A DNA stretch of 64,000 nucleotides from Phoronis australis (lineage: Eukaryota; Phoronida; Phoronidae), in NCBI GenBank assembly GCA_002633005.1, contig NMRA01000079.1:818408-882407 (forward strand), written 5' to 3'. Below the pieces are notes generated by a model that saw nothing but the letters and a program-made list of their open reading frames with translations, ran no database searches and was not told the origin of the DNA. The position numbers and the translations under genes are program-made. Positions 35,161 to 48,044 of the stretch are shown in pieces. How positions within the stretch are numbered: position 1 is the first letter of the stretch; every line of letters begins with the position of its first letter.

Positions 35161-38100
35161 GTTATTATTGCTATTTTCCCGGGTACATGTCTGCGACAGG
35201 TGGTCACAAATTCCCAAAAGATTGAGATTACACTGTACCACAGGCGTGGAGAATTGCGGTCAAAAGGGTCAACCAAGTGACAAAAGTGTGTGGAAGCCGA
35301 AGCCTCACGCCCCGTGACGTGTGTGTGCTCTATGCTTTTCCATTGAGAGACTACGTAATCACGTTACTTATTTGGTAAGTTTTTAGCAATTAAGTTTCTA
35401 TGGGCATCGCTCAGTGATGTTATGCCCACCAGTTACACCAGTGAATAACGGGTTTATTCAGTGGAATTAAGTGTTTGCTTTCAGAAACTCACCCGGGAAT
35501 GCTCCCAATATAAGAGGTGTATGTGACGTGGCGTTTAGAAGTCAAGGGTGAATTTTTCATAGCAGTTACTTAACAAACTATGCTATGTGCAATAAAATTC
35601 TCTAGATGAGTGAGTTTCCTCATTTTATAGCGGACACCACCCCCAGGAATACCAGATTATAGTTACCCAATTAACGTGAATGAGCTATTCTGACAGTAAA
35701 CTCGTAACATTGTATTGGAATAAATATTGACACTTATAAACACATTTTAGGTGTCATGAAAAATACACATTCCTAAATCACTTTTAGCCTGTTTCACATA
35801 TTTTAATTCATAATTTAAATAAGGATTGGGTACATAAATTATTAGTTTCTGCATATAAACACGAAGATGAAATGTCAAATAAGTCCTGCTTTACAAAAGT
35901 AGTTTTGTCGTGTGTTTTTTATAATTTGCTAATATTTCCCTGCTATTCTGTTAGAAGTGAGAGAAAAACCAGCCGCTTAATCGCCTATTTTACCTTTCGA
36001 CAAAGTGAAAAGCAGTCCTTCAGCAATAACCTGAGGAATTGAACCTCTCAATTCAGAAAGTCAGCCCTTGCATCGGGAAAATTATAATTGTTTTTAACAA
36101 ATAATGTTGTTCCGTTGTATGTATGTGGTTGTTCAGTTTCCATTTCGTTTTTAAATACACTGATAATTGATTATTCTCAAATCTTGTACATAGCAGGTTC
36201 TCATCCAGCTAGCTACACTTGAAAACATACTTTTCTTGCATGTGGAACTTTTGTTGTAGACAAGGTAACACAAAACATTAAACTGTTCAAAGGCCTTCTT
36301 AAGAAAGCTCTAAAATAGTTTCACACATAAATCAAATGCAATCAAAGGGAATACCTCGTTTTATCGCCAGACATTTCTATAGGTCAACAGGAAAATGACA
36401 ATTCGTAATCAGTAATCACTTCAGCTTCATAAAGAAGCAACACAACTGCTTTAAAACTGAAGAAATATTATGGTTTGAATAATTAGTGAATAAATTGTTT
36501 GTTAATTTAAAAAAATAATCGATCATTAAAGTGTGACATTAACGGGCTTTTTACAATCGATGCAGCCCCTGAATGCCATTTCCGCATAAAGCGTACCAAG
36601 TTGAATGGTTTTTATCAATAGTATAAAGCCTTTCTTTTGAAAGGAAAAGTTAATGTCACTCAGTGAGAAAGGACAGGAATTTATAGCCACTAGGATCGAG
36701 TTTCAATGGCCTATAGAAGCGCTTGTAAAAATGGTCCAGTTTCTTTAAAGTCCACAATTAGATCCGTGAAGGTAAACACAACATCATATCACTTGACTTG
36801 CTTTGTGCTCAAAATCAAACCCTCAACTAGACCAGAGTGTTACCAGGTCTTCTTTAGCTTCAGGCTCTCATGTTTCTTCCAGGTAAGGAAATGAGCCATT
36901 GTTGTCCACACACGACTCATTGCCTATGAAAGGACATCCTCACCAATGAGGCTGGCTGGTGTAGCAGTCAGATATAGTTCGTCTTCACACACAAACAATC
37001 CACTGGCACATTTTCGTATGGTAACTTAGTACTTGCTTGTGCATTGTGCCATGCACCACTGCTGGTGTGTGGACGACATGCTTAGGGAAGAGAAAGGAGT
37101 AACAATGCTTGTCTATGTTGCGGCTTGATGTGGTCTGAAAAATGTCACTGAACCTGGAACAAATGTTGAAACATGAATAATTAAATACGTCAAGTTGGGT
37201 CAAAAACGGTACCCTTAATTTTCAGAAATATGATATGGTAACTGCTTTACAATTTCACACAGAATTATGTAATTACCATTTCAAGAAAGCAAGGGTGTGT
37301 ATACATGTAAAATAAGTTTTAATTTTTAGAGAACTGCGTCTTTATTTTTCATTCCTGGCTACAACAATGCTTTAAACGCATCACTTGTCTGCAAAATAAG
37401 TAAGTTATTTGAGAAAACTTCAAACTTTTGTTACCCATTTCCAAGCATTTTGATTTTTGATACTTTCAGCAATTATAAACACCGATTACAGATTCATGGG
37501 TTTGTCAAGCACACTTCTGGTCTAAGGCTGAGGGAATCGTCTCTGAGATATTTTATTTTTCTTCTAATAGAGGATATGAAAATTTGGGTCACTTAAAAAT
37601 GATGGATAATCTTTCTACTGTTTAAGAGTAATTAAAAATCCTAAGGCATCCTTAATTGCATATTGGCAGTAAGAACAATTTGTTCAAATATGACCTCACT
37701 CGTATGTTCACATCAAAACTGTAACTTTCACATATGAATTTGTAAACGACTTGCAACATTTCAAGGCATGAGTTAAGACTGTCCAGTTATTGGGAACTAA
37801 GAGAATGTAATATATTTTAGGGTTTTACAATGGATAGCAAATAATTATATGAAACGCGAAAGAACTTCATGCAGGTTAAGAATTACCTCACCGTGCTCTT
37901 TCTCCTAGACACTATTACCTGTTATTTCCACACATTCAGTTGCACCAAATTTTACAACTCCAACCCCCTATGCCGACCTCCCGCTAAGGACCTGAATAAG
38001 TAAATTATATACCTTTCTTTAAAAATAGCTGTCCCTTTTCAAAGGCTTTTTTCTTTGTCTCCGATATAGAAATTAGGCTTTGACAACAGATTTGCACTGA

Positions 38101-39960
38101 AAAGGAGGATCTTTCTGGTTAGCTGCCTGCAGTCAACTGCTTAAAACCAATTTATGTCCATTCATGGCGGTTGCAGAAGCGATGCATACCTCCTCTGCAA
38201 GGTACTAGCTCTCAAGCCTAAAAAACAAAGGTCAGGTGAAAACAGACGTGATATAGTTCCATGTGTACAACGTGTACAAAACTTCCGGAGGACATAGGAT
38301 AGGGAGTAAACAAATAGTCTAATGAATGGGTATTTGTCACGTACCCTTATGGCTTAGATTGTAGTGTTACCTCACTAACAAATATCGAGTTAACAGCATA
38401 AACATTCAGCATTGATTGATGTAACTGTCACTGATAAAATGGTTAGAAATTATTCCAAACATTAACAATACTGCTTTGATATACGAAAAGATCCCGAGTC
38501 AAGTATCGTATCACACGTCAGTCATCACAACAAACAATGATTAACCGACTGGCGACTGCCGCGAAGTCGACATCGGCCAGTACCTCAATTAACAGGTATC
38601 AGTATTGTAAACATGGAATAACCGTTAAAATATACACAAACCTTACCTTTGTATAAAGTCATGCTTACTACCCCTCGTAGAAGCATCCTTTTCACGCAAT
38701 CAAAGATTCAGTTGGCCCGGCTGCAGGACATTTCACCGTGTATTTAAAGGGCTAGCGAAATCGAGGCTGCTTAATATATCACCACTAGTACACGCGCGCC
38801 ATCTAGTAATGTGAAGATTGTCGAATAGCCCCGTTGTAACTCCTTCCAATTACATACATGTGTCAGTTAACAGCTAGCTAGAAAAACGGAATTTTATTCC
38901 CATTGTGGTAACTCATACTTGTTACGAAAGAGCAAAATGGACTCATGTAATTTTTTAATCAAGCAATCTGCCGTTTTGTGATGCAAGTCCCCACGTGTGT
39001 GAAGGTCCCACATTTCCTAGTCCAACAGGGTCTATGCAGGGGACATATCGCTACATCTGTGTGACTCAACTGCATGTTGTCTACCATGAACTCAGAAACC
39101 GTTTTAATTCAACCGATTATAATCTATGTACATGTATATATACTATTACTGGACGACATCTTTTCTCAGAGTGAAAGGACAGTTATGCAGCATGTGGAAA
39201 CGTTGTGAATCTAAAATACAGAAAAAAAAATGCTTCACCCTCATCACAATTTCGTAAGCGTTGTCCACACGTCTCTGCAACCTTTTGAAAACGGAAAACT
39301 TTCTTTTCCCATGCAGACTGTCCGAATACAAACTTTTGAAAACGCTCTCCAGAAAGGAGTTTTAGTATTCGTGTGGACAGGCGAGAACGTACATTCTCTA
39401 AAACGCCTGATGTCGCTATCGTGCACGTATATTATTGACATATTCAGGTGGACGGTAAGCTGTTTGAAAACGCGATCAGGAGGAGATTCTCTTCAGTTAT
39501 ACATGTACCCCTCTCGCCCGAAGTATTATGAAAACCTAGTCAGTGCACAGCGCCTTTTACTGAACCAGTGTACAGAGTCTGTGGAGACACTTTAACTAAT
39601 GAAGTTAGGAAACATAATCAGCAGTCAGTAACAAACATATGTGCCTTCGGATGCTAATAACAGTTGCGATGTGGTGTGTGGGGGAAATGCGGTTTGGTTA
39701 TCGTACGCAGAGGGGGTTCGTAGACAAGAACAAGAGATGAGTCTTGACTAGTATATTGAAGTTTGTAAACGTTACATAAGGAGAACAACTCTCAATGCGG
39801 AGTAACCACTACTAATTCTACTAATACTGCTCATAACACTAATGATACTACTATAGTACCTTAGTTGCAGGGTCACTGAGCTCTTCATGTTATTCGGAGA
39901 ATCAGTGGTATATGACATACAAAACGCTGTTGACCTCCCTCGTCTAACATTCGGTAATTC
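35161..39960. other. Intergenic, AT-rich, no gene seen
   Basis: Between SDR copies 1 and 2. No frame with recognisable domains; sequence from 35.5 to 38.7 kb is AT-rich and has fewer obvious repeats than the rest. Confidence 0.5.
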
Positions 39961-39966
39961 TCCAGC

Positions 39967-40109
39967 ATGGATCAATTAAGGGAATACAACAATCGCTTCA
40001 GGCAGCCAGCATTAGATTCTCTTCTAACCAAGTCGCGATTTTGCAACAAAGTTGTCATTGTGACAGGGGGAGCCTCTGGTATAGGCCGAGCAACTGTGGA
40101 GAGGTTCTG
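39967..40109 (+). CDS. SDR copy 2 exon 1 (version with ATG)
   Basis: 143 bp encoding MDQLREYNNRFRQPALDS and the TGGASGIG loop, with a gtaagttg donor. Its 5' flank (ctgttgacctccctcgtcta) is shared with the second exon 1 at 47168. Confidence 0.8.
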
Positions 40110-40149
40110 GTAAGTTGACAACACCGACTCACACAGAGTTATTAATGAT

Positions 40150-40500
40150 AACTTAAGCTTGTCTTAAATTGTGTAACTCATTGTCGACGTCATTCACACG
40201 CCTGCATATGCCGAGATGTAAAATCCTTAAGATTCCGAAAAGCCAAATCAAGCATGGAGGCCACAACCACTGTTGGATACTCAAGACAGCGAAATCTGAA
40301 AGATGGAATGAACTCATCTCGCTTCAATTGTCACTCGTAATACACCCATGAACAAACTCTCGTGTGGGCAGGTGCATGAATCAAACTATCCAGTCATGGC
40401 GCCGTGAACAGTGATGTGAAATAATTCTGCAGTTGAAGTCGATCGCGATGTGTTGTAGCGATACGGTACTCGAAAAGAGCAACGGAGAATATAAAAAGGG
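40150..40500 (+). repeat. Segmental duplication, first copy (SDR copy 2 intron 1)
   Basis: Matches 48885-49205, including aagccaaatcaagcatggag, cacccatgaacaaactctcg and ctgcagttgaagtcgatcgc, about 85-90% alike. With exon 1 it forms one duplicated block of about 0.6 kb. Confidence 0.75.
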
Positions 40501-40680
40501 CTTTCATATAGTCCGGTCCCTTAGCAGCCAAAAACCCCAAAACATTTATACCCCGGATTAAAGCACCAAATTTGGTACACAGATACTTTTGGACACGCTG
40601 AATCTCATGGGGGTCGGTTGCCCGAAATTTGAGGTCAAGGTCAAGGTCAAATCAAGGTCAAAGTTCATGTGGGTAATTTT
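40480..40680 (+). repeat. Likely interspersed repeat with aaggtca run
   Basis: agcaccaaatttggtacaca, then gaggtcaaggtcaaggtcaa. The caaatttgg block and the reiterated aaggtca look like the tail of a dispersed repeat. Copy number is not visible here. Confidence 0.4.
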
Positions 40681-42639
40681 TTTGAAATGGCTTCAGACGA
40701 AATAACTGTTTCATTACTGTTTCAGGTGATAAGCAGGAGGCTTTATTTTTATTTAAAATTAATGTTAATAACTTGTACAAATAATTTAAAAGTAAAAAAG
40801 TAATTTTCCAGACGCTTAAGATGGTATTATCCTAATTAATAGAACATATACATTTTCAATAAAAAAGTCTATTTGTTTTCTCTGGCTGAGAAAAACTGTC
40901 AAACTAGTATGAATATGCATTAAATCAACTCTAAGATGTTTACCTTTAACAGAAATTGAATTTTAAATGTTTTTGTTACAATATTTATGGTTAATTATGT
41001 AACAAATCGTCTCCGTAATTAAACGAAATCGGACATCTTGCTAAATTTCCAAAGAACAATTGCTGAAACTTTTATCATCATTTTTAATTTGATCATAGCT
41101 GACGCTAACTTTGTTAATTAATGAGTTTACATTTTAGTTTGAACTTGATGGTCACATAAACTAAACCAATTAAAGTAATTTAGGTCAACATGGTTTCCAG
41201 CAGAATGAAATAAAAAAGTCAGGTTTTACTTGTTGTATCACGATAAGGTGAAGCCCTTGTTGCACTATACTTTAAAACAGGTCCAGGCATAATGATTGTC
41301 TTGAGGAACATGTCCTATTATCCAATGTCTATTTTTAAGATTTGTGTCCATCCAGTTAGTTGTGTTGACACATTATGTAACAACTGAAGCTGACCCTTGC
41401 TCATCCAGACAACAGTACCAAAGCAGGTGACATCAGGTCTGAGACTCGCATGATGTTGACCTCTAGTTCATTGTTCTTGTAATATTATTTTGAATGAGAT
41501 TTACTAATTTAGGTACATGTATGTACTTTTTTGAGTAACTATGTGATATGAAAATATCCTAAATTCATTTAACTGATTGGAGATAATCATATCGCGTTTG
41601 GTGGTGATAGACCGACCCAAAAAACCTCTCCTCATATTCGAATAGGTGGAAATTCCTGCGATTTCCACAAACCTTTGAGGAAAATGCGATTTCACGCCTA
41701 TACACATTTCCTGATGGCATTAAGCTCCATTGCCAGATGTAATTTTCATGCTTATTGACCCTACAGCCCTAATGGGTAATAGACTATTGAAATTGCTGAT
41801 AAAAGCGTGTCAAGTTTATAGTCCCTGTAACCCCTGAGATTCTATCACGGATATTTCGCTTTATGACTTTTGGTGAACTTCAGCACATCCGAAGACAGGA
41901 GCAGGGATTTCCTGTTTAAATCAGTACAGTAGCTATTCTCATAAATACAATGTAAGTTGTTTAATAAGGCATAAGAGACTAATTTTTCCAACAGCCCTAT
42001 TCCGATAAATAATATCTACAAAAAATACACTTTGATTTCGCAGCAGATTCTTCCCAAGGACAAGTTGTTTGAGCAATGCCCTACTCCAGAGTCACCACTA
42101 GTAATTGCCCGACAACAGATTGTTCTAAAACTTTATTGAAAGCAGTTGAGATAACGTACATTTTCTGAATAACAAGCCATAGGTACAATTAATAGAAATG
42201 TTTCGAAGACGGCTGGTTACCTGAGCTGAAACGATACATCAGCTCTCGTTAAATTACTATGACGTATTCATACTGCCTGCTTCAGGCCACACTGGCCTCA
42301 GTGGCTACAGTTGGTAGAGCTGATTACTTTCTTCAAGTTTCGCACTTGACTAGAAAATGACATGCACATCTCTGGCAAAGCTTCAGGAAAAACCCTTTCT
42401 TATTGTGAGAAATGAAGGTGCAGTTTTCGACCAACATCTTTCTCCGGCTGGAAAAGTGATAACCAAAGAAGAAGTCCAAAATTTGATTTCTGAAATGTGA
42501 TTTTACTGATCTTGATGTTCGTCCTTGCTCATAGCGAAGGCGGCAACTTGCCACTGTACAATGATGTCCTAGAATTTCTCGTGCTCTATTTTCTTGCTCT
42601 TGAGCTTCAAAATTATGCAAGATGGGTCCCTTTCCACAT

Positions 42640-44430
42640 CCAAGACATGACAGCTATGTCAGCTAACGTATAACAACATCTGAAGATTCTGTGCTATTGC
42701 AATTGACCAAGCGGATCAACAAAATAATGCCTTAGTCAAAGACAGTGATGGGGCTATTGGATTAACTGAAAATCCAAACGCTTTGGCAGGGTAGTGTTTG
42801 GAAGTGAGCTAGCCTGGTTGGTGACTGAGTTTGATTGTCAATAGCGTTTTGAGGAGACAAGCCACCACAAAGACAGGACATCCTTCCAGAACAACTTTAA
42901 AAACCATGTGAACAGTTTGTGTGGTGTAAGATGTAATTTCAGCCAAGAGAAACCCTTTCTTTGTCCATGGTGATAAACTTATGACGATAGATACTCTACA
43001 AGTCTTCAGATTATCGAAGTGAGTGGAAAACAGCAATATGACAACTATAAGCAAACAGTCCTAATTGTAAAGTCACAACCAATAAAGACTAATGTCAAGA
43101 AAAACAAGTATGCTGTTTTCAAAAAAGCTAGCGGGAAGGCAAAAAGAGCAACTCAGCAACGCATGGATGACATCAAGAAAGACTGCAGCTTAGTCAGCTT
43201 TTTGTAGCTAGTCAATTTCTAGAAGGTAACCTGGATGATTTTCTTATTCATGAGAAACATTCTTGGTCACCATCCCTGAACCAAAACGGCAGTCTCCGTT
43301 TACCTTCACAGAAGTCGCAGTTACTTAACATGTTAGAATTTCCTCATCCAAACGTTCCTGAATCCGTCGATGTCAAAGTCTTTGATCGACCAGCTATTGT
43401 GCACAGCTTTTCTCCAAACGAATCAGTGACATTCGGACAGTTCGGTGGGCACACTCTAAACTTCACAACTGTAGTAGAGTTGACACTGTGTTTGCAGGTG
43501 CTTACACCGAAGGCAGCTTGAAGGCCACCGCAAAAGCTGATAGAGGTTCGGGTGACCTTGCCAAAGTTTCTCCCCAAATGCGACTGTCTGAATTTCCAGA
43601 ATTTCTTGCAAAACTCGAAGAATAAAGAGGAATTGTTTGACAATCGACTGTTCTCCAGAACAAGATATATATGTTACCTACGGCCAGTCTGTTCTTTCCT
43701 CTGGTTCGGACATACCGCCGTGCGATCATGAGAAGTCGGACACCCCTATGGGTTTGTACATTGCAGACGTTTCATCAAAGGTAATCAGAAAATACTGGTT
43801 ACTACAGTGGATACTGATGTTGTGGTCGTTCTTATTGGTGTTTTGATCAGTTTAAGGCTTTGCAGCCAGCAATTCTAGTACGGGTAGTGGTTAAAGCTGG
43901 AAAGAACGCGCGCTAGCTCTTTGCCAGTAGCGTGTTTGACCAGCTTGGGTACGATTTGTGTGTAGCTCAACCAGTTTCATGTCTTAACAGGGTCGGACAC
44001 AACATCCCAGTTCTATGGAGAAGGAAAGAAAACAGCATGGAAGACATGGAAAGCTAACTCTGATGCTACTCAGGCATTCTCATGCCAGCAATTTTAATTC
44101 CTTTCAGCAACTCACCATCACAGGAGTTCAAAACAAATGACATTTAAATATCTCGTTTATCACCGAAAAGCCAAAACCAGCCAGGTCAATACTTTACAAA
44201 AGGAGCTTTCCCTCAAAAATTCAGATCATGCCAAATTTATCGCTTACCCAATCTCCACTGATAAAGAATGTTAACAAATGCTTGTATCAAGCTGGCAGAG
44301 CGGTCTAGAGGGGTTTGGATGGCAGAGAGAGACACAGACCAACAATGGACACCAGGCTGGACAGACATGCCTGAAGTCTCCAAAGCTGGTAAGCTGCTCA
44401 TTGAGTGTGGTTGCAAGAGCTTACAACTAC
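42640..44430 (+). pseudogene. Decayed element-associated protein of the CGC/GSDTT-type family
   Basis: Collinear blocks in shifting frames: AIDQADQQNNALVKDSDGAI then GLTENP (about 42693-42785); YKQTVLIVKSQPIKTNVKKN (43040-); NLDDFLIHEKHSWSPSLNQN (about 43225-43290); VKVFDRPAIVHSF (about 43376); a DIYVTYGQSVLSSGSDIPPC block (about 43660-43720); TVDTDVVVVLIG (about 43805); GSDTTSQFYGEGKKTAWKTW (43990-); and PGWTDMPEVSKA then LLIECGCK (about 44355-44420). I remember these blocks, in this order, from large uncharacterised multi-copy proteins in invertebrate genomes. At least four frameshifts and several stops. It lies in the long intron 1 of SDR copy 2. Confidence 0.6.
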
Positions 44431-45689
44431 ATGTATGCGTCAAGTGATGTGGATGTGATTCCTTAGCATGCACAACGCTTAGCAAATGCCAGGGAACATG
44501 TCAGTGACATGGTTTGTTTTGGTGCAAAGGAACAGATGATAGTGTTAATTGAATTATGTGAGCTACAGTGACAATTTGACATTAATCCGTTTTATTGTGT
44601 TGATATTATAAGCAGTTGACAATCGGTTTATATTATGTAGACAGGAGCTAGAACAAGCATATTAACGTCATTTATCAAAGCTGGGCTCCGAGTTTTTGGT
44701 CGAGTCTGTCAAGTGCTATGCATATATTGGTCTCTTTATCATAACATTAACCGAATTTCCATAATAATTGTGCAAATTAATGATAAATCGAGTTCATTTT
44801 NCTTGTAGACCACGAGCCTCGCCGTTATGTCAGTATACACTTCAAACTTTCGCCGCGATTCAAAAAGAAGCCAAAGTTTTGGTGCTCTTGCGAGGAATCT
44901 GCCCCACAATTGAGCTATCACCAGCTCCGCCCCCTTGCGAAAAGTCACGTGACACCCGACAAACAAGCAAGATGACAGAGGCAAATACACAGTCGCTAAA
45001 CGACGTTCCTGGTGGAATTGATGGGCGTTTTTTTGCTCTTCCCGAAAACGCTTTGACAAAGAAATCAGGTGGCACTTTTCAGCTTAGAATCGTATATTCG
45101 TGACTTGGGAATTTGTATAGCTGCGACGATAAAAAAGTGTTCGAGCAAAAGTATTTCGGAGTCAGCGAAAGTCCAAAGAACCCCACAAAGGGTTCACCTT
45201 CACTTGAAAACTGACAAGGCCACTGATTCGATAAGTTCATGTGAAGCTGGGTATTAAACTTAAAGTCGAATTATCTGTACGATGACATAGATTTCAGGAT
45301 ATTTTGAACAAAATCAGAGAAGACTCGCCGATATATTTATTCTGCCGTCTGCTAAATTCCGCCAAATGAAAAGTAGATCACAACTGATTGTATTCTCCAA
45401 GTAAAGTTTATATTTTCTGATCTTCCAGCGAAACTATTTGATTAAAAAAATCAGATCGGTAGCTCAGGCACATAATCATCCTAGACAAGCAGTCAGCTCT
45501 GGTAGCTCTACGGCTGTGTCCAAAAGTCAAATTAACGCATGGAATTGGCCGTAATTCAGTGCACCATTAAGACGGTTAAGTTAGGCTTCACATTTTTGTA
45601 CATTCATTGCATAATGGTAGTTTGCAGTTAACTTTAAACGTAGTATGATCACGCTGTCTTATACTGCCCCATCGGTACAGTTACCAGTA

Positions 45690-45930
45690 GAGCACAAGCC
45701 TCTACAGTCAGTGCTTCCCCTCCTTACACTGCCACATCATCCTGGGGGCGACTGTATTGCCAGTGCCCCCCTCACTCACCACCCCATTTTCATCCCGGGG
45801 CAACTGTATTGCCAGTGTCCTGTTCATGGGCACCTTTAATGCCAGTGTCCATTTCACTCACCCATTTTTCACCCTAGGGCGCCTGTATTGCCAGTGTCCT
45901 ACTTCACTCATTCTCCATTTTCATTGGCAT
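45690..45930 (+). repeat. Imperfect tandem repeats with gtattgccagtg core
   Basis: ctgtattgccagtgtcc and variants recur at about 45750, 45806, 45838 (shortened) and 45885, separated by C-rich cactcacc-type spacers. No gene seen. Confidence 0.55.
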
Positions 45931-46429
45931 GCCCTTTCCACTCACCTTTTCGGGGTTCTCCCTCTCGGGCACTCCTTCCCGCCCCCTTTATACTTGTTGG
46001 TTTACCCCATGCCCTATTATGGGTGATTCTCCACTTAGCATTTTTCCATACTTTATATAGGTTTACTTTTGACGGTGCAACCGTTTGCTGTTACTTATTT
46101 GTATGTATCTTCGTACATGTCACCGTTTCTGTTTAGTTAGGCTTATATAGACACCTGCTTTTTGTTGGTTGACATGTTCCTTATGTATATTCTTTAGTTT
46201 TTATCTATTCATGTTGGACTTATATTCCTCTGGGTTTCAGTTACTATGATTTCGACACCTTGTTGTGCCGCTCTATAACTTTGTCATGTTGCCTCTCTGT
46301 GTACCACTCCATGTTCGTATTTTCCTATTTACGTGCTTACTTTAGCCCCCTTTTTTCTTATGCCCCTTTTGGCAGCCTCGCTTGCTCTCCCTTGGGTGGG
46401 CAGATGCATCTTTCTGCTGCATCTGTGGC

Positions 46430-46608
46430 AGATTGTCACCCACCTTTACAGTTCAATATATTATGTAACTTTTGTAATTACCGATATCTGTAGTACATGT
46501 AGTTTAGTTTTATTGTCATAATATATATGATCTTTTATCTCATCTATACGTGTTGTTTCACTGTAAACTATCTTCGGTATCGCTTAGCAATTAGCGCATA
46601 TAAAATTA
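46430..46608 (+). repeat. Direct repeat, first copy (~180 bp)
   Basis: gcagattgtcacccaccttt through ttagcgcatataaaa; the second copy is at 46950-47123, about 90% alike by eye. Confidence 0.7.
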
Positions 46609-46949
46609 TTTAAGTATTAAATTGTTTTATGTAAGCTATACTGCTTCGACCTCATTATCATATTGTTTGGATTCTCGGGTCAGTGACCCTCTTTGTTCTA
46701 CGATTATTGGTTTAACTGCACCACGTGATCTTTATGTCTCGTCGCAGCACTGGGCCATCGTTCACAATTCTCTCCAAATTTCAGTTTGCACTCAATTTCT
46801 CTTTCCCTCCCTACAGCAACACCAATTTTCCTTACTCCCCTGTTTATCCTTACCTTCCCCATGTCGCTGTCCTGGTGTTGCTGTTATGCTTCCGCATATT
46901 ATTACTTAACATTCTATTCACCACTTATGTATACCTTCATTGCTACTAG

Positions 46950-47123
46950 GCAGATTGTCACCCACCTTTACAGTTCAACATATTATGTAACTTTTGTAAT
47001 TACCGATATCTGTAGCAGTTTAGTTTGTCATAATGTACATGTATATGACCTTTTATCTCATCTACGCGTGTTGTTTCACTGTAAACTAGCTTCGTTATCG
47101 CTTCGCAGTTAGCGCATATAAAA
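46950..47123 (+). repeat. Direct repeat, second copy, abutting the duplicate SDR exon 1 flank
   Basis: Same sequence as 46430-46608, ending ttagcgcatataaaa directly before the aacactgttgacctccctcg that leads the start-less SDR exon 1. It therefore marks or supplies the left edge of that duplication. Confidence 0.7.
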
Positions 47124-47167
47124 AACACTGTTGACCTCCCTCGTCTATCACTCGGTAACTCGCCAGC

Positions 47168-47310
47168 AGGGATCAACTAAGCGAATACAACAATCGCTTC
47201 AGGCAGCCAGCATTAGATTCTCCTCTAACCAAGTCGCGATTTTGCAACAAAGTTGTCATTGTGACAGGGGGAGCCTCTGGTATAGGCCGAGCAACTGTGG
47301 AGAGGTTCTG
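47168..47310 (+). pseudogene. Duplicate SDR exon 1 that has lost its start codon
   Basis: Aligns base for base with 39967-40109 with about four changes, but the ATG is AGG, and an in-frame TAA lies just upstream (47156-47158). The glycine loop and the gtaagttg donor are intact, so it could still be spliced as a non-starting alternative exon. A TATAAAAA stretch is at about 47117. Shared sequence in the 5' flank shows a segmental duplication of the promoter and exon. Confidence 0.8.
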
Positions 47311-48044
47311 GTAAGTTGACAACACCAACTCACACACACCCTTATCCTGCTAAGCTTCTTTGCAGACAACTTTAACATTGTGCTGAGCTAAGTAGGTCAC
47401 CACTGCTGCTATGCACTGGGCTGTTAAAAAGGTCACTCAGATTACTGACCTGACATTTTTAAATCGGAAATTTGAAGGAGTAATGTCAACTTCACATAAA
47501 AATAGTCTACGCAAAAGTTGTTCAGAATTTAATGGGGATTTTTATTATATACATATCTTTACCATAGCTTTGCTGTCAATAATTCTATTAACTTTCAAAC
47601 TGGACACCCTTTGTTTTTATCTGTTTTGCACATGAGAACATTATACATGTAGCTGACACGCACTCAAAAACCGTAATAAGCATTTTTAAAAGGGAATTCA
47701 TGGGACTTGCATGTTTAATAAAGCAGATTTATTGTCTGTAACATCACATCTACAAACAAGAATGTACAGTATATAACATAGGGTCTACCTCTAGTTTGCA
47801 CGATAACAAGTTTATGACTGGTGCAGTCGCTTACTAAAGTCTGTTTTGAATTTCACCTTGGTGTGCAAATCTTGAAACACGGGTGGGGACACAAAACTAT
47901 TCTTTGAAAAAGTCACAAAAATATCTAGTTCTGAATGAGTTCCATCATGTTTCAGAGGCTCTGTATTATGCCCGAAGGGCGTGAGCCAAGCATCGTCTAG
48001 GCCCGTCCAAGTTCAGCTTCAGGGACCGGTAACTCATCAAAAAT

